Positions 53,503 through 62,716 are shown, counted from the stretch's first letter. The stretch is 64,000 nt of DNA from Clostridia bacterium (GCA_900752335.1 CAADUZ010000024.1:41840-105839), one strand, 5' to 3'. Numbers and translations: made by a program. Notes: generated by a model from the sequence alone, not told the origin.

Positions 53503-54931
53503 ATCTTGTTAAAATTCTTGCAAGTTCTATTCCAGAGCATGATGCCATCATAAGTCCTCTTGTCATTCCGCCTCCATCTCCTATACAATATAGTCCATTT
53601 ATACTAGTTTCAAAATTATTATCTATGCTTACTTTATTGCTATAGAATTTTATTTCTGGTCCATATAGTAAATTGTCTGGATTTGCAAATCCTTCTATTA
53701 CTTTGTCCAGGCTTCTTATAAATCTTAATATATCTGTCATTGTTCTATATCCAAGTGCAAATGTTATATCACCTGGCACAGCTGTTTTTAGAGTAGGTAC
53801 AACTGTATTTTCGCCAAGTTCGTTTTCCCATGTTCTTTTTCCTCTGTATATATCTCCAAGTCTTTGCACAACTATATTTCCTGCACCTAATTCGTTTAAG
53901 TTCTTTGCCACATTTCTACCATAATCTATCGGTTTATTAAATGGGTATGTAAAATTATGTGATACTAATATTGCTAAATTCGTGTTTGTACTCTTTTTAT
54001 CTTTATATGAATGACCATTTACAAGTGTAAGGTTATTATCATATACTTCGTTTGCCACAAAACCGCTAGGGTTCTGGCAAAATGTTCTTACTTTATCTCT
54101 AAATGGTTCTGGTCTTCCTATAAATTTACCTTCATACATGTATTTATTTACTTTTTCCATAACACTATCTGGAAGTTCATATCTTACGCCTATGTCAACT
54201 GTTCCTGGTCTTGTTTCTATGTTGTGTTTATCACACATGTCTGTAAGCCAGTTTGCTCCTTTTCTTCCTACTGCTATTACTACCTTATCTCCATAAATGC
54301 TTTCTAATTCAACGTCTTCATTTACTTTTTCTGATTTTTTTGTTTTAACTCCCTTTACTTTTCCATTTTCTACGATAAGGTCTTCTACAATGGTATTAAA
54401 TAACATGTTTATTCCATGTTCTTCTAAATATTTTTCTATTCTGCCATATATTTCATGGCTTTTCTCTGTTCCCAAATGTCTAATTGGTATATTTATTAGG
54501 TTTATTCCTTCTTTTTTGGCTTTGTCTTTTATTTTCTTAATTTCTTCTTTGTGTTCTGTTCCTTCTAATTTTTTATCTGCACCAAATGCAAGGTATATAT
54601 CGTCTGCATAATCTATAAGTTGCTTCGTTTTTTCCACACCTATATACTCATGCAAATCTCCACCAACATATATATCATCATCTTCTGGGTTATATAGTGA
54701 TAATTTACCATCAGAAAATGCTCCAGCGCCTGAAAATCCGCTGGTTATATTGCAAAATGGTCTACATTTTATGCATTTTCCCGTCTTTTCTATTGGGCAA
54801 AACCTATCTTCTACTCTTTTTCCTTCTTCGATTAACAATACTTTTTTGTTTGCATTCTTTTGTATTAATTCATATGCTAAAAATATTGAACTTGGTCCCA
54901 TACCTATAACTATTAAATCATACTTTTCCAT
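53501..54931 (-). CDS. FAD-dependent dehydrogenase (COG2509-like)
   Basis: The start is ATG 54931 behind AGGAAGTGG, giving 476 residues. The protein has a Rossmann motif, DLIVIGMGPSSIFLAYELI, a cysteine cluster (CPIEKTGKCIKCRPFCNITSGF), GAGAFSDGKLSL, RKGANW, and a C-terminal FAD site, GLYCIGDGGGMTRGLMMASCSG. It resembles the uncharacterised FAD dehydrogenases of COG2509. The Cys cluster suggests a redox or metal site. The physiological substrate is unknown. Confidence 0.85.
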   Translation of the reverse strand: MEKYDLIVIGMGPSSIFLAYELIQKNANKKVLLIEEGKRVEDRFCPIEKTGKCIKCRPFCNITSGFSGAGAFSDGKLSLYNPEDDDIYVGGDLHEYIGVEKTKQLIDYADDIYLAFGADKKLEGTEHKEEIKKIKDKAKKEGINLINIPIRHLGTEKSHEIYGRIEKYLEEHGINMLFNTIVEDLIVENGKVKGVKTKKSEKVNEDVELESIYGDKVVIAVGRKGANWLTDMCDKHNIETRPGTVDIGVRYELPDSVMEKVNKYMYEGKFIGRPEPFRDKVRTFCQNPSGFVANEVYDNNLTLVNGHSYKDKKSTNTNLAILVSHNFTYPFNKPIDYGRNVAKNLNELGAGNIVVQRLGDIYRGKRTWENELGENTVVPTLKTAVPGDITFALGYRTMTDILRFIRSLDKVIEGFANPDNLLYGPEIKFYSNKVSIDNNFETSINGLYCIGDGGGMTRGLMMASCSGIELARILTR

Positions 54932-54987
54932 TAATACCACTTCCTATTTTATTTTAAATACTTTCTTTTAGTTATTCTTAAGTAGCC

Positions 54988-55971
54988 TTATGAGCAATAT
55001 CTGCATAATATTGCTTCTAACCCAACATTTATGTCTATCAATCCTATTTTATAGTTTGCATCTAAATTGGTAAACTCTTGCATTATTTGCCTTATTTCTT
55101 CTTCGGTAAAATATCTTGCCTGTGCTCTATACTTATTAACTAAAAACATTTGATTTGGCTTTAGCTTCATAGAAGATGCTAAATCTTTTCTATATTTTTC
55201 TGCAATTTTTACTATGTACAATTTTTTAAAATGGTTGTATAGTGTAATTAAAATTTTCTGTATTGGCTCTTTTTCATATATTAATTCTCTTAAAACTTGC
55301 ATAGCTTTTGATATATCTTTTTTTCCTAAATTGTCAGTTAAATCAAATATTACACTATCTATTTGTTTTATGCATAGAAGGTCTACTTCTTTATTTGTAA
55401 TTGTTCCATTTGCTCCAACAAATTCTATTAATTTTCTGATTTCATTTATTAAATCTTGCATATTCGTTCCGCAGCACTCAATAAAATATTTAGCTGTATT
55501 ACTATCAATTTTGACTTTATATGCCGCACAGATTTTTTGTATATTTTGGATAAGTTCTGGTAGCTTTAAAGCACTAAACTCTATAACTGTTCCATTTTTT
55601 TCTATTGCTTTATATAACTCATTTTTCTCTGCCGCTTCTTCCACAAAAACAAGTTCTACTGCATCATTTATTAAGCTAATATTTTCATTTATATACTCTG
55701 CAATTTTATTTGACTGCTTTGCGTTTTCTAATTCTGAACCTTTCGCTGTTTTCTTTTCTTTCTTAAATAAGCCTGTATTTTTAGCAATAATCAGCTTTTT
55801 TTCATAGCCAAAAGCCGGTGTTTCTATATCTGAAATTAATTCCTTAACATTTGTATCATCTATTTGTATAAAATTAATTCCAGTTACAAGATTTCCAAAT
55901 TCACGCTTTATTTTCTTTACTTTTGTTTCTAGTAAATAACTTTCTTCACCAAAGAAAAGATAAATTGCCAT
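54988..55971 (-). CDS. holA: DNA polymerase III delta subunit
   Basis: The 327-residue protein has the clamp-loader delta pattern: MAIYLFFGEESYLLETKVKKIK, IETPAFGYEKKLIIAKN, LPELIQNIQKICAAYKVKI, TAKYFIECCGTNMQDLINEIRKL and the C-terminal collar region. It opens the sliding clamp during loading. It starts at an ATG with AAAGGAG. Confidence 0.93.
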   Translation of the reverse strand: MAIYLFFGEESYLLETKVKKIKREFGNLVTGINFIQIDDTNVKELISDIETPAFGYEKKLIIAKNTGLFKKEKKTAKGSELENAKQSNKIAEYINENISLINDAVELVFVEEAAEKNELYKAIEKNGTVIEFSALKLPELIQNIQKICAAYKVKIDSNTAKYFIECCGTNMQDLINEIRKLIEFVGANGTITNKEVDLLCIKQIDSVIFDLTDNLGKKDISKAMQVLRELIYEKEPIQKILITLYNHFKKLYIVKIAEKYRKDLASSMKLKPNQMFLVNKYRAQARYFTEEEIRQIMQEFTNLDANYKIGLIDINVGLEAILCRYCS

Positions 55972-56001
55972 TTTTTAAGCTCCTTTTATTTTATAAAATA
56001 A

Positions 56002-56488
56002 TTATAGTTTTACAGAAAATTTTGCAGAATGTGCATGGCAAATAGCTGCTGCCATGCTATCTGTTGTATCATCTAATTTAGGTAATTTATCAACACCTAA
56101 AATAGTTTTTACCATTTTTTGAACTTGTATTTTATCTGCTCTTCCATAGCCTACAACTGCTTGCTTTATCTGAAGTGGTGTATATTCATAAGTAGGAACT
56201 TTTTTTCTACAACCCACAACTAAAATTACGCCTCTTGCTTGTGCAACATTTATTGCCGTTTTAGCATTATTATTGAAAAATAGTTCTTCTACCGATATTG
56301 CATCCGGTTTATACTCGTCTATAATATTTTCTAAATCGTCATTTAATTTTAATAATCGTAGAGGAAATGATTGCTTTGCCTCTGTTAGCACAGCGCCTGA
56401 AGTAATTAATTTAAACTTATTGCCAACATAATCTATTATGCTATACCCGAGTTATCGCAAACCCAGGGTCTATCCCTAATATCCTCAT
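56002..56488 (-). CDS. ruvC: Holliday junction resolvase RuvC, read through a CGG +1 shift
   Basis: RuvC cuts Holliday junctions as a dimer. ATG 56488, behind AAAGGA, begins MRILGIDPGFAIT with the first catalytic Asp in GIDPG. CGG is codon 14 and the frame stops two codons later. Skipping its C (56449) continues as GYSIIDYVGNKFKLITSG, then SVEELFFNNNAKTAINVAQARGV (catalytic Glu), YTPLQIKQAVVGYGRADKIQVQKMV and DDTTDSMAAAICHAH (catalytic Asp). The glycine restored is the conserved TG(Y/W) of the family. The length is 3 x 162 + 1 bases, giving 161 residues, typical for RuvC. Taken literally it would be a pseudogene; the shared CGG pattern argues for recoding. Confidence 0.92.
56447..56449 (-). 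other. Proposed +1 recoding site 5 (ruvC codon 14)
   Basis: The minus strand reads GCG ATA ACT CGG GTA TAG in the upstream frame. The restored reading is GCG ATA ACT GGG TAT AGC. Confidence 0.82.
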
Positions 56489-56513
56489 CTTCTTTTGCTT
56501 CCTTTCTAATTTT

Positions 56514-56573
56514 GGAACAAGGGGACACACATTTTGTTTCAAAAATGAAACAAAATGTGTGTCCCCTTGTTCC
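56514..56573. repeat. Compact palindromic element C, GGGGACACACA family
   Basis: Two exact 27-bp arms (56514-56540 and 56547-56573) are separated by only 6 bases, giving a long perfect hairpin. It begins 4 bases after the stop of the debranching-enzyme gene, just upstream of the ruvC ribosome binding site. Confidence 0.92.
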
Positions 56574-56577
56574 ATTT

Positions 56578-58605
56578 TTATATAATAATTCTAAATACTT
56601 CCGCAACACTCCATGCTTGTGCTATAGTTCCTTGTTCTCTATATTTTTTTCCATCTGTGTCATATAATTCACAAATGCTTCCTACGGTTTTTCCATGATT
56701 CATTTCTTTTACAAAAGTTTCTTTTGTTTTGCTTTTAAATTCTGCAATTTTTGCTTCTAATTTCTTTTTCTCCTGCTTATTTTTTTCTACTTTTAGCATA
56801 TTTCTTAATGCATCATAGTATAGCCCTAAAAGCCATGGCCATATAACACCTTGATGGTAACTCATATCTCTTTTTATCATATCGCCTTCATATTTTTCCC
56901 TATAGCCTGCTTCTCCTTTTGCTAATGTTCGTAATCCGTATGGTGTAAGCAATTTCTTTTCGATAGTATTAACAATTTCTTTTGCAATTTCACTATTTGC
57001 ATCTATTACTGTATATGAAAGTGAGAGTGCAAATAATTGATTAGGCCTTATTTTTGAATCTCCTAATACGTCATACAAAGATTTTCTTTTCTTGTTATAG
57101 AATTTTTCATTAAAGCTTTTCTTGCATTTTTTCGCAAGTTCTCCATATCTTTTTGCCTCTTCTTTGCCTCGTAATAGTATTGTAAGTTCTTCCATTATTT
57201 TTAATGCATTATACCATAAACTATTTACTTCTACTGCCTTGCCATTTCTTGGTGTTACTACAAAATCGCCTATTTTTGCATCCATCCAAGTATTTTGTAT
57301 ATTTTCTGTTCCTGAAGAAATTAAATAATCTTCGTCCATGTAAATATTGTTTCCATCAATATCTATTCTTTCTTGATATGCGTTCATTATTTTTACAAGT
57401 GATGGATATATGTATTCTCTTACCCACTCATATTCATTTGTGTAGCTCAAGAATTTTTTCACTTGTTCAAATAGTAGAAGTGAGGCATCTACACTATTAT
57501 ATAATGGACGTGAATCGTATCCTGAATACCCATTTGGAACTAGACCATATTTCATATCTCTTATACAAGTTAAGAGTACTTCTTTTGCCTCCGAAAATCT
57601 TCTTGTTTTTAGTAAAGTTCCTTCGAATGATATTAACGAATCTCTCCCCCAGTCCAAAAACCATGGATAACCCGCAATTAATGTGTATAGCGCAAATGAT
57701 GGTCTATATACTACAAAATTATCTGTAGCTACAACAAAATTTTTTACCATATTTATATAGTCAATATCTTTTGCTTCTTTTCTTTTATCGTCTAGTAAAT
57801 CTGTGTTGTATATAAGTGTGCTTAATCTAACTATTTCTTTATTAATTAAATCTTTTGCATTTATTTCTTCAATATTTTGTTCTAGTGAACATACAAATGT
57901 AATATATTTATCTTCATTTGGTTCTATATCTACTTCATACACACCTGGAACAACGTGGTTTTCTACCGCACCTTGTCCTCTTTTCTCTTCCTCTAGGTAG
58001 TACATGTTATGGAAAATATCATTTTCATGCTTTATATATCTTCCTTCTGACACATATGTGTATATAGGGTGTTGTGAATTATTATCTATTATTAAGCTTA
58101 CTTTATTATTTTCTATTTCTTGCTTTACGTCAAAATGCTCACTTGTATTTGTTGTATGAAAACCTCTAAAGTTCACTACTGGGGCTAATGTTAGTTTTGC
58201 CGCTTTCTCGCCATTTTTTATGTAGTAATATATGCCCACTGTATTTTTTCCATGTTCTAGGCATATGAATTTCTTAATTAAAATATCTTCTACTTGGTAT
58301 GTAAAAATTGGTATATATTCTTTTTCAAAGCTTTTTAAATGCTTATATCCATCAGATATGTTGTCCTTGCATACATTTGTATATAGCCCATAAGATTTTC
58401 CATCTACAATAATTGCTTCATCTACTTTAGATAAAATTAAATGTCTACTTCCTGGTGGCATCATTGGTGCAACTAATAACCCATGATACTTTCTTGTGTT
58501 TGCACCTATTATTGTAGAACTGCTATATCCTCCAATTCCATTAGTAATTATCCATTCTTTTTCTATACCCTTTTCTAAAGATATTTCGTCTTTTTCGTAC
58601 TTCAT
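56578..58605 (-). CDS. Glycogen debranching enzyme (amylo-alpha-1,6-glucosidase family)
   Basis: The 675-residue protein has the N-terminal GDE domain (EWIITNGIGGYSSSTIIGANTRKYHGLLVAPM) and the C-terminal (alpha/alpha)6 glucosidase domain (AGYPWFLDWGRDSLISFEG, YNSVDASLLLFEQVKKF, WMDAKIGDFVVTPRNGKAVEVNSLWYNAL, SYHQGVIWPWLLGLYYDAL). It removes alpha-1,6 branches from glycogen-like polymers. It is full length and starts at an ATG with GGAGG. Confidence 0.93.
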   Translation of the reverse strand: MKYEKDEISLEKGIEKEWIITNGIGGYSSSTIIGANTRKYHGLLVAPMMPPGSRHLILSKVDEAIIVDGKSYGLYTNVCKDNISDGYKHLKSFEKEYIPIFTYQVEDILIKKFICLEHGKNTVGIYYYIKNGEKAAKLTLAPVVNFRGFHTTNTSEHFDVKQEIENNKVSLIIDNNSQHPIYTYVSEGRYIKHENDIFHNMYYLEEEKRGQGAVENHVVPGVYEVDIEPNEDKYITFVCSLEQNIEEINAKDLINKEIVRLSTLIYNTDLLDDKRKEAKDIDYINMVKNFVVATDNFVVYRPSFALYTLIAGYPWFLDWGRDSLISFEGTLLKTRRFSEAKEVLLTCIRDMKYGLVPNGYSGYDSRPLYNSVDASLLLFEQVKKFLSYTNEYEWVREYIYPSLVKIMNAYQERIDIDGNNIYMDEDYLISSGTENIQNTWMDAKIGDFVVTPRNGKAVEVNSLWYNALKIMEELTILLRGKEEAKRYGELAKKCKKSFNEKFYNKKRKSLYDVLGDSKIRPNQLFALSLSYTVIDANSEIAKEIVNTIEKKLLTPYGLRTLAKGEAGYREKYEGDMIKRDMSYHQGVIWPWLLGLYYDALRNMLKVEKNKQEKKKLEAKIAEFKSKTKETFVKEMNHGKTVGSICELYDTDGKKYREQGTIAQAWSVAEVFRIII

Positions 58606-58682
58606 TTGTTTCCTCCAAATTTTTAATTTTTCTTTGTTTTAATTATGTACATTCTAAAAATCATTTGTATTATTTTTATTGT

Positions 58683-60212
58683 CTATTTAGACATTTTAGA
58701 CTTTGCTTTTCTTCCCTTTTGCATTTGTTTTTGTCTTTCTTGTTGTTTTAAATCAGATTCTTGTATCGATGCTATTCTATCGCTATATTTTTCAAAAAAC
58801 TTACTTTTTCCTAATTTTTCTCTCTTGCCTTTTGCCTGTTTTACATTCTTTTTGTTATCTTTTTCTTGTTTCTTTAATGATTTCTTACTATTTTTAAGCT
58901 TATTGTTTAGCATCATATATTGAGCATTATTTTCCATATTATTAAATTTTAAATCGTCACAAATTAGTTGAATTATTGAGGCTGCAATAGCATCAGGGTT
59001 ATGTCTTATTTTGCCATTTTCAATATGTGATAATTTTCTTTGAATTAAAGAAACCCCTTCAACTTTCACTTTTGACACGTCTTGCTCTACAAGTTCTGCG
59101 CCTTCCATATTATATTTTCGTATATATTCCGGAATTATCTCTCCCGTGTCATATAAACAATATTCAATTACGCCTTTTCCCGCATGCTCGTTTATTGCCT
59201 TTATATGCTCTGATAGAGAATAGTTGTCAGTTTGTCCTGGTTCTGTCATTAAATTGCTTACATAAATTTTAAAAGCTTTTGACTCTTTTATAGCTTTTGC
59301 CACACCTTTTACTAATAAATTTGGTATTACATTAGTATACAAACTTCCTGGCCCTATAACTATCGCATCCGCTTCCATTATAGCTTCTAGAACGCCCGGT
59401 GCTGGCTTACAATTTGATGGTGTTATAAATATTCTATTTATTTTACTTGTTTTATCATTTATAACTTCTGGAATTTTGTCTTTGCTCTCTATTACAGTTC
59501 CATCATCTAATTCTGCACAAATTTTAATTTCTTCTAATGTAACAGGTAGAACTTTTCCAGTCATATTAAATATATGTTGCGATTCCTTAACAGACTCTGT
59601 AAAATCATTGTATAGCGTATTCATTGCTGAAAAATACATATCACTAAATGATAAATTAGCAAGTCTGCCAGATTTGAATTTAAAATCCATTAACTTTTTC
59701 ATAGCATCTTCATTGCTAGATAATGCTACTATACTCTCTTTTACGTCGTCTAATGGAAGAGTATCTAGCATCTTTCTCGATTCTGTTTTCTGTTCTCCAT
59801 AATCAGACACAGTAACTATTGCGGTTATGTTGTCCGTATAATTTTTTAGGCCCTTAAGTACAGAGTTTAGTCCAGCACCTCCGCCTATTGCAACAACTTT
59901 AGGTCCTTGATTATATATTCTTTTATTAAAAATTAAAGTTTTTACATTTGACCTATCATCTGCCATTCTTTTATCTGTGTCTTCTACTAATATTTCTAAT
60001 GTTCTTTTTTGGATCGCTATAATGCTATATATTATGCATATAAACCCAATTACAAATATACCTGCAACCTTGGCTAGATTTATAAATTCCATTTGCTTAC
60101 TTGTTAATACCTCTGCCATTCCATAGCAGCAAAGTAGTACACCTATAATTATTAATAGTATCCATCTTTTGATTTTAGTATTTGCCTTAAACCATTTGAA
60201 GAATCCTTTCAT
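58683..60212 (-). CDS. yvcK: YvcK/CofD-like gluconeogenesis factor with membrane anchor
   Basis: The start is probably ATG 60212 (AAGGAG upstream), giving 509 residues. Two N-terminal membrane helices (about residues 16-34 and 46-66) precede the YvcK domain: KVVAIGGGAGLNSVLKGLKNYTDNITAIVTVSDYGEQKTESRKML in pieces, then ADAIVIGPGSLYTNVIPNLLVKGVAKAI and SNLMTEPGQTDNYSLSEHIKAI. The C-terminal 90 residues are Lys-rich. YvcK binds UDP-sugars and helps growth on gluconeogenic carbon and cell shape. The usual rapZ and whiA neighbours are not within the window. Confidence 0.9.
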   Translation of the reverse strand: MKGFFKWFKANTKIKRWILLIIIGVLLCCYGMAEVLTSKQMEFINLAKVAGIFVIGFICIIYSIIAIQKRTLEILVEDTDKRMADDRSNVKTLIFNKRIYNQGPKVVAIGGGAGLNSVLKGLKNYTDNITAIVTVSDYGEQKTESRKMLDTLPLDDVKESIVALSSNEDAMKKLMDFKFKSGRLANLSFSDMYFSAMNTLYNDFTESVKESQHIFNMTGKVLPVTLEEIKICAELDDGTVIESKDKIPEVINDKTSKINRIFITPSNCKPAPGVLEAIMEADAIVIGPGSLYTNVIPNLLVKGVAKAIKESKAFKIYVSNLMTEPGQTDNYSLSEHIKAINEHAGKGVIEYCLYDTGEIIPEYIRKYNMEGAELVEQDVSKVKVEGVSLIQRKLSHIENGKIRHNPDAIAASIIQLICDDLKFNNMENNAQYMMLNNKLKNSKKSLKKQEKDNKKNVKQAKGKREKLGKSKFFEKYSDRIASIQESDLKQQERQKQMQKGRKAKSKMSK

Positions 60213-60246
60213 TTTCTTATTCACTCCTTAACTATTCTGTTTATTT

Positions 60247-61236
60247 TTATTCTCCTAATACTTCTATTTCTAGTTCGATATCTTTCCCTGTTTTTTCATG
60301 CACTACCTTTTTAACATAATTTATTAAATCAATTATGTCTTTTGCTGTAGCATTTCCTGTGTTTACTATAAAGCCAGCATGCTTTTCAGATACTTGCGCT
60401 CCACCTATTTTATATCCTTTTAATCCACATTCGTCAATTAGCTTTGCTGTTATATAATCTTCTCCCCTTTTAAAAGTACTACCCGCACTAGGAAGATCTG
60501 GCTGTTTTTCCTTTCTAGCTTTACTATATTCGTCCATTTTCTCTTGTATTTCACTTTTCGTACCATATGGTAATTGCAATTTAGTTTCAAGAATTATATA
60601 TTTTTTATCACTAAAAACACTATTTCTATAGCTAAAGTTTTGCTCATTATTTTCCAATGTAACTATATTGCTTTCGTCAATATTTTCTGGTGGTTCTGTT
60701 ATTTCTATATCTCCAATATTGCTTATTCTTGTTCCTTTATTTTCTTTTTTTAGTTCTATGCATTTTGTACTAACTACTATATCTTTCATTTCTCCACCAT
60801 AAGCACCAGCATTCATTTTAATTGCTCCGCCTATTGTACCTGGAATTCCAGCTGCAAATTCAAAACCTGCAATTTCATTATTTAGTAGGTCTTGTGCAAG
60901 TCTTGCTAGCTTCACACCTGCACCTACGGTTACTATTGCAAAATCTTTTTGCTTGTCTATATTAATCTCGTCAAATTCTATTTTTACAACTATACCCCTT
61001 ATTCCATGGTCCTTTACTAAAATATTGCTACCATTACCTATAACAGTTAATAATTCGTTATATTTATCCGCAGTTTTCACTGCATGCATCAACTCTCTAA
61101 TGTCTTTTACTTTAGCTAGAATATCTGCATTCCCACCAACTTTAAAACTAGTATACTTTTTCATTGGCTCATTCATGTATATCCTAGTTGTAGGAATAAT
61201 TTTGCTTAATTCCTGACATATCTCTATAACTTTCAT
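60247..61236 (-). CDS. murB: UDP-N-acetylenolpyruvoylglucosamine reductase
   Basis: The start is ATG 61236, behind AAGGAGTTTGAGGTT, giving 329 residues; the upstream 35 codons of the frame lack a site. It has the FAD domain (MKKYTSFKVGGNADILAKV, LLTVIGNGSNILVKD, GFEFAAGIPGTIGGAIKMNAGAYGGE), FSYRNSVFSD, and the active-site SAGSTFKRGEDYITAKLIDECGLKGYKIGGAQVSEKHAGFIVN in pieces. It makes UDP-MurNAc for peptidoglycan. It is full length, type I or II. Confidence 0.95.
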   Translation of the reverse strand: MKVIEICQELSKIIPTTRIYMNEPMKKYTSFKVGGNADILAKVKDIRELMHAVKTADKYNELLTVIGNGSNILVKDHGIRGIVVKIEFDEINIDKQKDFAIVTVGAGVKLARLAQDLLNNEIAGFEFAAGIPGTIGGAIKMNAGAYGGEMKDIVVSTKCIELKKENKGTRISNIGDIEITEPPENIDESNIVTLENNEQNFSYRNSVFSDKKYIILETKLQLPYGTKSEIQEKMDEYSKARKEKQPDLPSAGSTFKRGEDYITAKLIDECGLKGYKIGGAQVSEKHAGFIVNTGNATAKDIIDLINYVKKVVHEKTGKDIELEIEVLGE

Positions 61237-61425
61237 AACCTCAAACTCCTTCTGGCATAGCTGTTTTTTAGTATGGCTTTTTTTGTATTTCTTGTCAGTT
61301 TCACAATGCGCATACAAATACCATTTCTTTTCAAATAACACCTAAATTTTATCATTTTTATTAAAAATTTACAATAGTAAATAATCAATTTACAGCTAAT
61401 ATTTAAACATATATATTGTAATGTT

Positions 61426-61455
61426 TCCCACTACTATGATATAATTTCGCTGTAG
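61426..61455 (+). promoter_or_regulatory. Promoter of coaD
   Basis: TTGTAA (61426-61431), an 18-base spacer and a perfect TATAAT (61450-61455) lie about 70 bases before the coaD start. The 287-base divergent gap to murB holds nothing else I can assign. Confidence 0.7.
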
Positions 61456-61523
61456 AACCATTTATATAATTTTATGATGGTTATACATATATTATTAAAT
61501 AACAGAAAAGGAAGGTATTGACT

Positions 61524-61994
61524 ATGAAAATAGCTTTTTATCCTGGTAGCTTTGATCCATTTACAAATGGACATTTACATGTAGTAAAAACTGCTTGTAA
61601 ATTGTTTGATAAAGTAATTATAGGAATTGGAATAAACTTTCAAAAAGAAAGGCGCTTCTCTAATGAGATTATGAAATCAGCAATACAAGAAACTTTAAGA
61701 CTTGAAAATATCAATAATGCAGAAGTAATTATATATGAAGGACTTTCTGTAGATATTGCCAAAGAATATAACTGCAATTACATGATAAGAGGACTTCGCA
61801 ATGATATGGACTATCAATATGAAGAAAATTTAGCACAAATAAATGAAGAAATATCTGGACTAGACACAATATACATACGTTCTGGCTTTTTAGGATTTAT
61901 TAGTTCTAGCATGGTAGTTGAATTATTGCAAAATAATAAAGCAGTAGATAAATATTTGCCAAAGCCAATTATCGAAGCAGTGCAAAAGAAATAA
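61524..61994 (+). CDS. coaD: Phosphopantetheine adenylyltransferase
   Basis: The start is ATG 61524 behind AAAGGAAGG, giving 156 residues. Family motifs are complete: FYPGSFDPFTNGHLHVV (nucleotide site TNGH), EGLSVDIAKEYNCNYMIRGLRNDMDYQYEENLAQ and SSSMVVELLQN. It makes dephospho-CoA in coenzyme A synthesis. Confidence 0.96.
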   Translation: MKIAFYPGSFDPFTNGHLHVVKTACKLFDKVIIGIGINFQKERRFSNEIMKSAIQETLRLENINNAEVIIYEGLSVDIAKEYNCNYMIRGLRNDMDYQYEENLAQINEEISGLDTIYIRSGFLGFISSSMVVELLQNNKAVDKYLPKPIIEAVQKK

Positions 61995-62002
61995 AAAGGA
62001 AA

Positions 62003-62050
62003 AAGTTTATCGCAAGAATCTATGTTTTTTATAGGTCCTTTGATAAACTT
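62003..62050 (+). terminator. Terminator after coaD
   Basis: AAGTTTATC pairs with GATAAACTT, with a second small stem inside, followed by TTTT. It begins 9 bases after the coaD stop. Confidence 0.8.
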
Positions 62051-62089
62051 TTTTAATATTTCTTTATTACTTAATACCTTCTTTATTGC

Positions 62090-62716
62090 TTAATACAAAT
62101 TTCTCTTTTTAAATTCTTTTAGCAATTCTTTTACAGCTAAATTTCTATGATTATGAGTAGCCTCATATGTTTTTTCGTCCAAGTCGCTTAATGGTTTATC
62201 AAATCCATCTGGAATAAAAATTGGTATATACGTTAATCCACCAAGCTTTCCTGGCTTCTTTGCAACCGTTCCTTTACACTCTCCTCTTGCTGCTATAACC
62301 TCTCCATCAGTTAAAACTGCTGTTAATACACATATAAAGGTACAACTTCTGTCTTCTTTTGCTTCATAACTTTGCATTTTATTTAGCACTTTCTCCAAAA
62401 TCTGAATTTGAGTAGCTCCTTCGCCCGCATACCTAGCAGAATACACACCAGGCTCGCCATTTAATTTATCAATACACAAGCCTGCATCATCCGTTATAAT
62501 AATCTTGTCTTTTATATTATTTTCATTGCAAAACTTCTTTATAGCATCCGCCTTTATTCTCGAATTTTCTTCAAAAGTACTTCCATCTTCAATTATTTCT
62601 TGATTAAACCCTATATCTGCTAATGTATATAATTGTGCATTCACATTATTTTCTTCTAAAATTTTCCTCATTGAAGTAACTTTGTTTTTGTTACTTGTAC
62701 CATATATTATTTGCAT
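62090..62716 (-). CDS. rdgB: XTP/dITP diphosphatase (RdgB/HAM1)
   Basis: The start is ATG 62716 behind GGAGG, giving 208 residues. It has IIYGTSNKNKVTSM, EDGSTFEENSRIKADAIKKF, IITDDAGLCIDKLNGEPGVYSARYAGEGA and the C-terminal GLTYIPIFIPDGFDKPLSDLDEKTYEATHNHRNLA region. It removes ITP and XTP from the nucleotide pool. Confidence 0.94.
   Translation of the reverse strand: MQIIYGTSNKNKVTSMRKILEENNVNAQLYTLADIGFNQEIIEDGSTFEENSRIKADAIKKFCNENNIKDKIIITDDAGLCIDKLNGEPGVYSARYAGEGATQIQILEKVLNKMQSYEAKEDRSCTFICVLTAVLTDGEVIAARGECKGTVAKKPGKLGGLTYIPIFIPDGFDKPLSDLDEKTYEATHNHRNLAVKELLKEFKKRNLY

Noticed and set aside
53280..53588. Open frame containing KQGDTHFVPKMKNGDRHSK
   Set aside because: It is a translation of palindromic element B on the strand opposite the LCP gene and has no gene-like features.
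9335..56488. Explaining the five split genes as sequencing or assembly errors
   Set aside because: Errors would not all place an in-frame CGG at the break, nor always be an extra C before GG, while CGG is otherwise nearly absent in frame. I cannot exclude errors without reads, so this stays the main alternative.
9335..56488. CGG as a reassigned amino acid or a stop codon
   Set aside because: Reading CGG as any amino acid leaves the frame unchanged and hits stops within 3 to 23 codons, while the homologous sequence continues in the +1 frame. A stop reading would not explain the conserved downstream frames either.
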